Below, one piece after another: positions 8,143-16,600 of a stretch of DNA of 22,474 nucleotides. The notes beneath the pieces are model-generated. The model made no database searches. It had not been told where the DNA came from and worked only from the letters and a program-made list of their open reading frames with translations. Origin of the DNA: Eubacterium sp. CAG:274. GTDB taxonomy: Bacteria; Bacillota; Clostridia; Lachnospirales; CAG-274. Both the position numbers and the translations under genes were made by a program. Position 1 is the first letter of the stretch. Every line of letters begins with the position of its first letter. The stretch is from assembly GCA_000432155.1 (NCBI GenBank), contig FR888465.1, forward strand, positions 1 through 22,474, in the 5' to 3' direction.

Positions 8143-9744
8143 ATGAAGTACATTTTTGTTACAGGTGGCGTGTGTTCCGGTCTTGGAAAGGGTATTACAG
8201 CTGCCTCTTTAGGTCGTTTATTAAAAGCAAGAGGGTATAAGGTAACAATTCAGAAGTTTGACCCTTATATCAATATTGACCCAGGTACAATGAGTCCTTA
8301 CCAGCACGGTGAAGTTTTCGTTACTGATGATGGTGCAGAAACTGACTTAGACTTAGGTCATTATGAAAGATTTATTGATGAAAGTCTTACAGTAAATAAT
8401 AACATTACAACAGGTAAGATTTACTGGTCTGTATTAAATAAGGAACGTAAGGGCGAATATCTCGGTGGTACAGTACAGACTATTCCTCACATTACAAACG
8501 CTATTATTGACAAGGTATACGCAGCAGGTAAGGCTACAGATGCAGACTTTGTTATTACTGAAATTGGTGGTACTGTAGGCGATATTGAAAGTGAACCATT
8601 TATCGAAGCTATCCGTCAGGTAGGTAGAGATAAGGGTAAGGAAAATGTACTTTTCATTCATGTTGCACTTATTGTATACCTTGCTATGAGTAAGGAATTA
8701 AAGACTAAGCCAGCACAGCACAGCGTTAAGCAGCTTTTAAGTCAGGGTATTCAGCCAGATATTCTTGTATGCAGAACAGAATATCCTCTTGGCGAATCAG
8801 AAAAGGCTAAGCTTGCTCGTTTCTGTGGTGTTGATGATGAATGTATCATCGAAAACGCTGACTGTTCATCACTTTACGAAGTACCTCTTATGCTTGAAGA
8901 ACAGAATATTGCAGATGTTGTTTGCAAGAAACTTGGTATGCCTTGTGGCAAGCCGGACTTAACTGATTGGATTGATGTTGTAAACAGAGAAAGAGCATTA
9001 TCTAAGAAGGTTGAAATCGCTATTGTTGGTAAGTATGTAGAACTTCACGATGCGTACCTTTCTATAGTAGAAAGTCTTCATCACGCAGGTATCCACAGCG
9101 GTGCTAATGTAAGTATCCGTTGGGTAAATTCTGAAGATGTTGAAGAAACTGGTGTTGAAAAGGCATTAGCAGGTATTGACGGTATTATTGTTCCTGGTGG
9201 TTTCGGTACTAGAGGTGTTGAAGGTAAGATAATGGCTGTTCAGTATGCTAGAGAAAACAAAATTCCTTTCCTTGGCATTTGCTTAGGTATGCACTGTACA
9301 GTAATTGAATTTGCTAGAAATGTACTTGGTCTTAAAGATGCAAATACATCAGAAATCAATGAAAATACTCCAGACCCAGTAATTGATATTATGCCAGACC
9401 AGAAGAACATTGATAACCTTGGTGGTACAATGCGTCTTGGGGCTTATCCTTGTAAGTTGGCTGAAAATACTTGGTCAAGAGAACTCTATGGTGATGCTGA
9501 AATAAGTGAAAGACATCGTCATAGATATGAATTTAACAACAGCTACAGAGAGGCTATGACAAAGGCAGGTCTTGTATTTGCCGGTACATCTCCTGATGAC
9601 AGACTTGTTGAAATCGTTGAACTTCCAAAGGATGTACACCCTTACTTTGTAAGTGTTCAGTTCCACCCAGAGTTCAAGAGCAGACCTAACAGACCTCATC
9701 CATTATTCAAGGGTCTTGTAACTGCTGCAGCAAAGAATAAATAA
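8143..9744 (+). CDS. pyrG: CTP synthase (glutamine hydrolysing)
   Basis: A 533-aa enzyme, normal length, that converts UTP to CTP using ATP and glutamine-derived ammonia. The synthetase half starts KYIFVTGGVCSGLGKGI (P-loop) and continues with FDPYINIDPGTMSPYQHGE. The glutaminase half contains IIVPGGFGTRG, the nucleophile Cys380 in GICLGMH and the VQFHPEF histidine near the C terminus. The ATG at 8143 is chosen over GTG at 8134: GAGGTG (8131-8136) is the RBS 6 nt upstream, and the protein then begins MKYIFVTGG as in the family. It is monocistronic, with its own promoter and terminator. Confidence 0.97.
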   Translation: MKYIFVTGGVCSGLGKGITAASLGRLLKARGYKVTIQKFDPYINIDPGTMSPYQHGEVFVTDDGAETDLDLGHYERFIDESLTVNNNITTGKIYWSVLNKERKGEYLGGTVQTIPHITNAIIDKVYAAGKATDADFVITEIGGTVGDIESEPFIEAIRQVGRDKGKENVLFIHVALIVYLAMSKELKTKPAQHSVKQLLSQGIQPDILVCRTEYPLGESEKAKLARFCGVDDECIIENADCSSLYEVPLMLEEQNIADVVCKKLGMPCGKPDLTDWIDVVNRERALSKKVEIAIVGKYVELHDAYLSIVESLHHAGIHSGANVSIRWVNSEDVEETGVEKALAGIDGIIVPGGFGTRGVEGKIMAVQYARENKIPFLGICLGMHCTVIEFARNVLGLKDANTSEINENTPDPVIDIMPDQKNIDNLGGTMRLGAYPCKLAENTWSRELYGDAEISERHRHRYEFNNSYREAMTKAGLVFAGTSPDDRLVEIVELPKDVHPYFVSVQFHPEFKSRPNRPHPLFKGLVTAAAKNK

Positions 9745-9764
9745 TAAAATAATTGATATATTTG

Positions 9765-9797
9765 ACTCCCTCAAGTGAAAACTTGGGGGAGTTTTTT
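9765..9797 (+). terminator. Intrinsic terminator of pyrG
   Basis: A 12-bp stem (ACTCCCTCAAGT 9765-9776 with ACTTGGGGGAGT 9781-9792, one G-U pair), a GAAA tetraloop and six T residues (9792-9797). It lies between the convergent pyrG and spoIIP genes. The minus-strand side has only a poor T tract, so it may not serve spoIIP well. Confidence 0.93.
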
Positions 9798-9827
9798 CTA
9801 TATATATGATAAATGTATATATATGTT

Positions 9828-10751
9828 CTATTTCGTTACCTCGTATATTGTTTTCGCTAATCTGTCAATAGAGTTATTTATTTCTTCCACAGTATTTGTT
9901 TGTGCCCCTAATTCAATAAGCATACTTTTATCTTTCATATGGAGGGAATATCTATAGGCATTTAAATATATTTTTCTGGTTAAATTGGGATAGAGTTCAT
10001 TCATTTTTTGTTGCATACGAAAACTTAGGGCAAGGTTTGTTTTTATGTATGGGTTTGAAAGCCCTGGTATGTTTTGTAGTTTGCCATTGGTTTGTTTTTT
10101 ACAAAGACCATTAAAAAACATTACCTTTGCACATTGTTGACCATTGTCAGTTGTCACTAAATGGAGATTTGGATTTACACCATCTCTATGTAGGTCTATT
10201 ACTAATTCTATAGAGGGATTTTCAGCAAGAACTTTTTTAATAACTGGTTCAGCTCTTTCATACGCTCCGTCACGCTGTACTTTACCATTTACAGTGTCAA
10301 AGCTGTCTGTAATGTGCAGGCATTTAATACCGTACTTTTCCTCAAGGTCTTTAGCCAATCTATTGCCAGCACCTATTATACCATCAGACATATCTTTGCT
10401 GTCGGCAAACATTTCGTGGGCATGGGTATGAAAAATAAGAATAGTTGGCTTTTTTCCGGCATGTATTTTTAAATCAGTAGATAAAAAGGAATTTACATCA
10501 AATAAATCTGAAGTCATACCAGTCTTTTTATCTACGGCATAATAGTTCTGTCTTAATGTAGATAAATTTTGTAAAGCAGATACATTTGTAATAGGGGAGG
10601 GTGTTTCCTGTAGAGTTTCTTCAGTAACTAATGATGAATCTCCTATTTCAAGAAAAGAAACATCGTGGGCAACAGTTACATTATACTTTTTATGACCAGT
10701 AAGAAATATGGCACAGGTCAAAAATATAAGAATGAAAAGCTTTTTCTTCAT
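9828..10751 (-). CDS. spoIIP: Stage II sporulation protein P homologue
   Basis: A 307-aa SpoIIP-family peptidoglycan amidase/endopeptidase. In sporulation this enzyme works with SpoIID and SpoIIM to thin septal peptidoglycan and drive engulfment. An N-terminal membrane anchor (about 4-19) is followed by a linker and the catalytic domain, with the family landmarks ILIFHTHAHEMF, VIDLHRDGV and LHMKDKSMLIELGAQTNT. The His and Glu residues expected for Zn binding are present. AAAGAGG lies about 10 nt before the ATG. It is transcribed toward pyrG and divergently from the pectin locus. It is somewhat short for the family because the linker is short. The homologue shows that the organism belongs to a spore-forming lineage. 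Confidence 0.9.
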   Translation of the reverse strand: MKKKLFILIFLTCAIFLTGHKKYNVTVAHDVSFLEIGDSSLVTEETLQETPSPITNVSALQNLSTLRQNYYAVDKKTGMTSDLFDVNSFLSTDLKIHAGKKPTILIFHTHAHEMFADSKDMSDGIIGAGNRLAKDLEEKYGIKCLHITDSFDTVNGKVQRDGAYERAEPVIKKVLAENPSIELVIDLHRDGVNPNLHLVTTDNGQQCAKVMFFNGLCKKQTNGKLQNIPGLSNPYIKTNLALSFRMQQKMNELYPNLTRKIYLNAYRYSLHMKDKSMLIELGAQTNTVEEINNSIDRLAKTIYEVTK

Positions 10752-11007
10752 ATTATTGAAACCTCTTTTTCATTAAAATATGAATATTTTGTAAACAAAA
10801 CAAGAATGGATTACATATTTAAGAATTTAAGCTATAAAAAATCCGTATTTCACTACATTATATATAGTAGATACTCTCTATTATATTAGTGTAAAGATGG
10901 CAATATGCCTATAATACAAATTGGCAAAAAAATCTAGTAAATGGCAATAATACATAAAATTTGATAATGGGTAAAAAAAGGTACAATACTGTTGTTAAAG
11001 TGAACAA

Positions 11008-11029
11008 AAACAATACTTAAGAATTGTTT
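11008..11029. repeat. Operator-like inverted repeat
   Basis: AAACAAT (11008-11014) and ATTGTTT (11023-11029) are perfect 7-bp arms around an 8-nt centre containing CTTAAG. It sits 36 bp upstream of the -35 of the pectate lyase promoter, where an activator site would be expected. It may also be chance in AT-rich DNA. Confidence 0.35.
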
Positions 11030-11064
11030 AAAATATGGAAAAATTTTTATTAACAATTAATTCA

Positions 11065-11093
11065 TTGACACTTTTATTGCAAAGTGGTAAATT
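11065..11093 (+). promoter_or_regulatory. Promoter of the pectate lyase 1 gene
   Basis: A perfect -35 TTGACA (11065-11070), a 17-bp spacer and a moderate -10 TAAATT (11088-11093). This would give a leader of about 135 nt. A second good -10 (TATAAT, 11171-11176) lies closer to the gene with only a weak TTGTAA at 11150-11155 upstream, so an alternative start is possible. Confidence 0.6.
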
Positions 11094-11235
11094 AATTAGT
11101 ATCAGCGTGAGTACCTATATGTATCTTGTATGTTGATAATCGCTGTGATTTGTAACGGGGGCTTTCAAGGTATAATATATGTATAGTATTTATGCAAAAT
11201 ATAAACTTTATGTGTTTAAAGGGAGGAAAAAGTTT

Positions 11236-13596
11236 ATGAAAAAAGGTTTGTCCAAATTCATAAGCACAGTGTTAGCTGCTTGTATGATTACAACAGGCGT
11301 TGCTGTAGTACCTTTTGCTACTACTCCAGCTACTGTATATGCAGCAAGCGGAATTTCAGTCACAGAAAGTAAAGGCTGGCTTGAAAGTGCTTACATTGAA
11401 TGGTCTGTTAGTGATTCATCTTACACAGGCTATAATGCTTATGTTAAGAAGTCAAGCGATTCTAGCTGGACACAGCTTGACGACCCACTTATCAGAAGAT
11501 ATTCTGATTGTTGGAGAGCAGACGCTGTAGGTCTTGCTGCTGGTACATACGATATGAAGGTTGTACCAATGAAGAATGGCAGTGAAGTAACAGCTGATGC
11601 TATTACTGCAACTGGTTTAACCGTTCAGGCTCACGATAGAGCCGGTGCTGCATTCTCACCAAAGTCTACTTACAAGGGTGCTGGTGCTTACAATGCAGAC
11701 GGTACATTAAAGGCTGGTGCTAAGGTTATTTATGTTACACCTGCTACTGCTAAAACTGTAAAGGCTACTGTAGGTGGTGCAGAACACACTGGTTTACAGG
11801 ATATCATTTATGGTTTACAGAAGGGTACAGAAACTTCTCCTATTGATATTCGTATTGTAGGTATGATTAATGCAGACGATATGGATTCGTTTGGTTCTAG
11901 TGCAGAAGGTATTCAGATTAAGGGTAAGAATGCTTATTCAAACCTTAACTGTACTATTGAAGGTATTGGTGAAGACTCAGGTATCCATGGTTTCGGTATG
12001 CTTATCAGAAATGCTGGTAACCTTGAATTAAGAAATTTTGCAGTTATGGCTTGTTTAGATGACTCAGTTTCTCTTGATACAGGCAACTGTAATGTATGGG
12101 TTCATAACCTTGATTTATTCTATGGTAAGACTGGTGGCGACGCTGACCAGGCAAAGGGTGATGGTACTGTAGATATTAAGGGTAAGTCAACTTATGTTAC
12201 AGTTTCTTACAACCACTTCTTTGATAATGGTAAGTCATCACTTTGTGGTATGAAGAGTGAAGTAACTTCTTCATTAATTACATATCACCACAACTGGTTC
12301 GACCACTCTGATTCAAGACATCCAAGAATCAGAACAATGTCTGTACATATTTATAACAACTACTTTGATGGTAATGCAAAGTATGGTGTTGGTGTAACAA
12401 TGGGTGCTTCTGCTTTCGTTGAAGCAAACTACTTCAGAAATGTTTCTAAGCCAATGATGAGTTCTGGTCAGGGTTCTGATGCCTTAGGTCAGGGTACATT
12501 CTCTGGTGAAAACGGTGGTATCATTAAGGCATACAACAACAAAATGGTAAATGAAAACAGAGTATTCAGCTACTATACTCAGAATAGCCCAGCTTCAACA
12601 GGCTATGATGCTTATGAAGTAACTAGCAGAACTGCACAGGTTCCTTCAAGCGAAACAACTGAAAAGGGTGGCACTACTTACAACAACTTCGATACAGATG
12701 CCAACTTTGGTATCAATGTATCAGATGCACAGGTTGATGACCCAGCTGATGTACCTGCAAAGGTTACAACTTATGCTGGTCGTGTAAACGGTGGTGACTT
12801 CAAGTGGACATTTGATAATTCTACTGAAGATGGAAACTACTCTGTAATTACAGCTCTTAAAACAGCAGTTGTAAACTACAAGACTACTATTCAGTCTATT
12901 GGTGGTAACGGTACAGGTGCTACTGACCCAACTACAAGTGCTACAACAGAAACAACTACAAACAAAGATGGTTCAACTGAAACTACAACTAACAGTCAGG
13001 AATCTTCAACAGAAGGTACAACTATTGCTCCAGTTGAAGGTGCTCAGGTTCATAACTTTACATTAAACGGTACTAGCAGTTCTTTCTATACTATTACTGG
13101 TACATTAACATCTAGCTATGGTTCTGTAAACTACAATGGCTTAACACTTACTAAGGCATTAAAGATGGAATCTAAGACAGCTGTTAACTTCGACCCAGAT
13201 GGTGTTGCTGGTACATTAACAATTGTTACTAACCCTCAGTATAGTGGTATTATTGAATTAAACGATAAGGCAATTACAATAGGTTCTGATGGTGTTGCAA
13301 CAATCAGCTTAGACGGTTCTCAGTCTTACGAAATCACTAAGGGTAGTGGTTCAAACTACATCTTCTACATTGCATACACTCCAAACGGTAGTACACCTAA
13401 AGTAATCAAGGGTGATGCTAATGATAGTGGTAAGGTTGACGCAGCTGATGTTACAATGATTATGGATTTTGCAGTTGGCAAGATTTCAGCTGTAACAAAT
13501 GCTACAAACGCCGATGTAACAGGTGACAAGACTGTTGATGTTGACGATGCTTACAAGATTAGCCAGTTCTTAAATGGCTTAATCAAGTCTTTATAA
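11236..13596 (+). CDS. Secreted PL1-type pectate lyase with C-terminal dockerin
   Basis: A 786-aa exported enzyme predicted to cleave polygalacturonate by beta-elimination with Ca2+. Its order is: signal peptide (1-36, cleavage after VYA); a small Ig/Fn3-like domain starting near GWLESAYIEW; the PL1 beta-helix (about 140-540); a Thr-rich linker (about 564-600); a beta-rich module with KMES at 643-646 (about 602-718); and a type I-like dockerin (about 724-786). The beta-helix keeps VWVHNLDLF (the family's vWiDH-like segment), the GDGTVDIKG strand with acidic residues for Ca2+, and the catalytic RxPxxR as RHPRIR (Arg361, Arg366). Dockerin Ca2+ loops are DANDSGKVDAAD and DVTGDKTVDVDD. The ATG at 11236 has GGGAGG (11221-11226) 9 nt upstream; upstream in-frame starts lack one. 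Confidence 0.92.
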   Translation: MKKGLSKFISTVLAACMITTGVAVVPFATTPATVYAASGISVTESKGWLESAYIEWSVSDSSYTGYNAYVKKSSDSSWTQLDDPLIRRYSDCWRADAVGLAAGTYDMKVVPMKNGSEVTADAITATGLTVQAHDRAGAAFSPKSTYKGAGAYNADGTLKAGAKVIYVTPATAKTVKATVGGAEHTGLQDIIYGLQKGTETSPIDIRIVGMINADDMDSFGSSAEGIQIKGKNAYSNLNCTIEGIGEDSGIHGFGMLIRNAGNLELRNFAVMACLDDSVSLDTGNCNVWVHNLDLFYGKTGGDADQAKGDGTVDIKGKSTYVTVSYNHFFDNGKSSLCGMKSEVTSSLITYHHNWFDHSDSRHPRIRTMSVHIYNNYFDGNAKYGVGVTMGASAFVEANYFRNVSKPMMSSGQGSDALGQGTFSGENGGIIKAYNNKMVNENRVFSYYTQNSPASTGYDAYEVTSRTAQVPSSETTEKGGTTYNNFDTDANFGINVSDAQVDDPADVPAKVTTYAGRVNGGDFKWTFDNSTEDGNYSVITALKTAVVNYKTTIQSIGGNGTGATDPTTSATTETTTNKDGSTETTTNSQESSTEGTTIAPVEGAQVHNFTLNGTSSSFYTITGTLTSSYGSVNYNGLTLTKALKMESKTAVNFDPDGVAGTLTIVTNPQYSGIIELNDKAITIGSDGVATISLDGSQSYEITKGSGSNYIFYIAYTPNGSTPKVIKGDANDSGKVDAADVTMIMDFAVGKISAVTNATNADVTGDKTVDVDDAYKISQFLNGLIKSL

Positions 13597-13624
13597 TTCG
13601 ACATAGGTCGTGAAACTTTTTCTT

Positions 13625-13645
13625 CTCCTGCCTATGGCAGTGGAG
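13625..13645 (+). other. Small hairpin between the two pectate lyase genes
   Basis: CTCC-TGCC (13625-13632) can pair with GGCA and GGAG (13636-13639, 13642-13645) around a TAT loop with a two-base bulge. There is no T run after it, so it is not an intrinsic terminator. It could stabilise the 5' end of a processed mRNA for the downstream gene. The 82-bp gap also holds no clear promoter, so the two lyases are probably co-transcribed. Confidence 0.3.
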
Positions 13646-13678
13646 ATACTTCTAAATTTAAAGGGAGGAAACAAAAAC

Positions 13679-16600
13679 ATGATAAAATGTTTTAAGAAAG
13701 CTATCAGTAGCGTACTTGCAGCAGCTATGCTCGCAACAAGCTTTACTGCTATGCCTATAAACACTTTTGCGGCTACATCTTTTAGTGCTGCAGGTGGTTG
13801 GTTTGAAACACTTTATGCTGAATGGGCTGGTAACAAGAGTGATGTTACAGCTGTTAGCTATAGTGGTACAGCAAGTGGTTCACTTACTGGCGATGATTTA
13901 ACTTACCTTGTAAGACAGGACGGTTCTAATGTAAGATTAGATATTCCTGGTTTAAAGGCAGGTACATATAACTTAACTGTTACAACAAATAGTGGTACAA
14001 TCACTAAGGAAAACATTAAGGTATATGAATATGATAGAAGTGGTTACGCTCACTATGATGCTCATAAGGAAGGCGTAACTGGTATTGGTGCATACAATGA
14101 TGACGGTACATTAAAGTCTAATGCTGTTGTTGTTTATGTAACAGAAGAAAACAAGAATACAGTACAGCTTCCTGGTTACACTGGTAGCCAGTATCCAGCT
14201 GGTATTGGTAATATCCTTAACTACAAGTCAGAAGATGCCAACGGTGTAACTGGTGGTGGCAAGATTGATATTGTTCAGCAGTTAAGAGCAGAAGGTATCC
14301 CTCTTGATGTAAGATTTGTTGGTAAAATCAGAGGTGGTGACTCTAACACAAGTAACAACCCACCAGCAGAGAACATTAAGGGTCTTACTGGTTACAATAC
14401 TACTACAAACGGTGGTACTAAGGGCGATAACGGTATGATGATTAGAGTATATAAGTCATCAAATGTAACAATTGAAGGTATTGGTGATGACGCAACTCTT
14501 GATGGTTGGGGTATTCAGATTATCAGCCAGACAGGTTATATAAGTCAGGGCTTTGAATTCAGAAACCTTAACTTCACAAATACTCCTGAAGATGCTATCG
14601 GTCTTGAAGGTACTTGTGCTATTTCTTCATCTCCACAGACTAAGGAATGGTTCGAAAGCAACGGTTATGCACCAATTAAGTTTAGTTGGGTACATAACAA
14701 TACATTCCATCAAGGTTTCTGTAAGAACCCTGCCGAATCAGATAAGGCAGAAGGTGATGGTTCTTGTGACTGGAAGCGTGGCTATGGTTACACAATGGCT
14801 TATAACCATTATATAAACAACCATAAGACAAACCTTATTGGTTCTTCAAGTTCTAGTATTCAGTATGATGCTTCACTTCATCACAACTGGTACGAAAAGG
14901 TTGAATCAAGACAGCCATTATCAAGACAGGCTAACATCCACATTTACAATACATACTTTGACGGTGCTACTTCTTATGCTATTTCTCCAAGAGCTCATGC
15001 TTACATTTTCTCTGAAGGTAACTACTTCGGTGCTTGTAAGAACCCTGTAGACTCAGCAAAAGAAGGTTCTGCAACTGTTAAGTCTTATAATGATAGCTTT
15101 GCAGGTTGTAACGGTGCAAATGCTGCACAGCAGGTTAAAAACAAGACTGATAAGGTAAGCGACAGCAGTGGCAACCCTTATGCAGGTTTTGAAACTGGTA
15201 GCGATATGTATGAATATACAGCTACTTCACCTATTCAGGCAAAGGCAGACTGTCTTAACCTTGCAGGTGTTATGAAGACTGCATCTGAAATCAATATGGA
15301 ACCTACTCCAGAGCCTATTGTATCTGAAAATCCAGATGCTTTAACACTTCCATATGAAATTAACTTCACTACTCCTAGTGATGCAAATTACTGGTCTACT
15401 AAGACAAGTACTACTAGCTTAGAAGCAAATAAGCAGTACACTATTGCTAATGCACTTGTAACACCAGCTGCTAAAATGACAAATACAGCTACTACAATGA
15501 AGATTAGAGATAATGGTGTAATCTTCAAGGTAAATACTGCATCTGATGTAACAATGACAGCAGGTTCATCTAGTGCTTATGGTATCGAACTTTACGATGC
15601 TTATGGCGAACTTAAACTCTATGTTGCTGGTGGTAAGACAGCTACTGTTTCTAACATTCCAGCAGGTGTTTATGTAATTAAGTCTGGTAACACTCAGAAG
15701 GATGGTTACCTTGAAAACTTAAAGATTGTTGCTAATGACCCTAATGCTCCAACAGTAACAGAAGCAACAACTCAGGCAACAACTTCTTCAGAAGTAACAA
15801 CTAAGGGTGATACTCCAAGTGAACCAACAACATCAGCACCTGTTGTTGATGACGGTTATGTATGGCATGATGATGGTGTAGATGCAAGTGGTAACGATGT
15901 TGCTGCTGCAAATTCTAACATCTTCAATATTAGTGGTAATGATACAACAAATAAGTATACTTATAACGGTGTAACTTATAATAGTGGTATTAAGATGGAA
16001 TCATCTACTAACATTACAGTTAATGCCCCAGCAGATGGTGCATTAAAGTTAGTATTAAGTGCAGCTGGTTCAAGAACTATCAAGATTGATGGCGAAGAAC
16101 AAGATGTAGTTGATGGTCTTAATGTATTTGATTTAACAGCTGGTACTCATACAATTACTAAGGGTACAACTAATGTTTATGTTTATGTAATGAGCTATGC
16201 AGTTGATGGTGGCGACACAACAGTTACTACAACAACTGAAACAACTACAGAAGCTACAACTAAGGAAACAACAGAAGCTACAACAGCTGCTCCAGTTGAT
16301 GGTGTAAATGTTGTTGTTGGCAATGCAATGGTTAAGAATGGTTCTGCTGTTACAGTTCCTGTTAAGTTGACAGGTATGACTGATTTAGCAGACTTCAACA
16401 TTACATTAACTTATGATGCAGCTGCTCTTACAGCTACTAAGGTTGAAAACGGCGACATAATCAATGACAGTATGGCTACAATTAACAGCAACATTACTGA
16501 CGGTTCAGTAAGAATTGCTGGTATCAACCCTGCTGATAAAATTAACGCAGACGGTACAGTTCTTGTAAAAGTAACATTTACAGCAAACAAGGAAGGTGCA

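Larger units (their letters stand above)
10752..11235. other. Divergent intergenic region between spoIIP and the pectin locus
   Basis: 484 bp without a convincing gene; the short reading frames here have no RBS or codon bias. It holds an AT palindrome of 7-bp arms (10775-10790) just upstream of spoIIP, a repeated ATGGCAATA (10897-10905 and 10941-10949), an inverted repeat at 11008-11029, a promoter at 11065-11093, a second -10-like TATAAT at 11171-11176, and CAGCG/CGCTG complementary segments near 11103 and 11141. The density of signals suits a regulated promoter for the pectate lyase gene. Confidence 0.6.

Noticed and set aside
9775..9957. Plus-strand frame overlapping the pyrG terminator and spoIIP
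   Set aside because: It begins inside the terminator hairpin, has no RBS and overlaps the C-terminal coding part of spoIIP.
10752..10870. SigE-type promoter for spoIIP on the minus strand (CATATTTT)
   Set aside because: A plausible -10 exists but no matching -35 at 13-15 bp, and the region is too AT-rich for confidence.
11101..11235. Possible riboswitch (for example cyclic di-GMP type) in the lyase leader
   Set aside because: Complementary CAGCG and CGCTG are present, but the conserved GEMM core and tetraloop receptor features are not seen.
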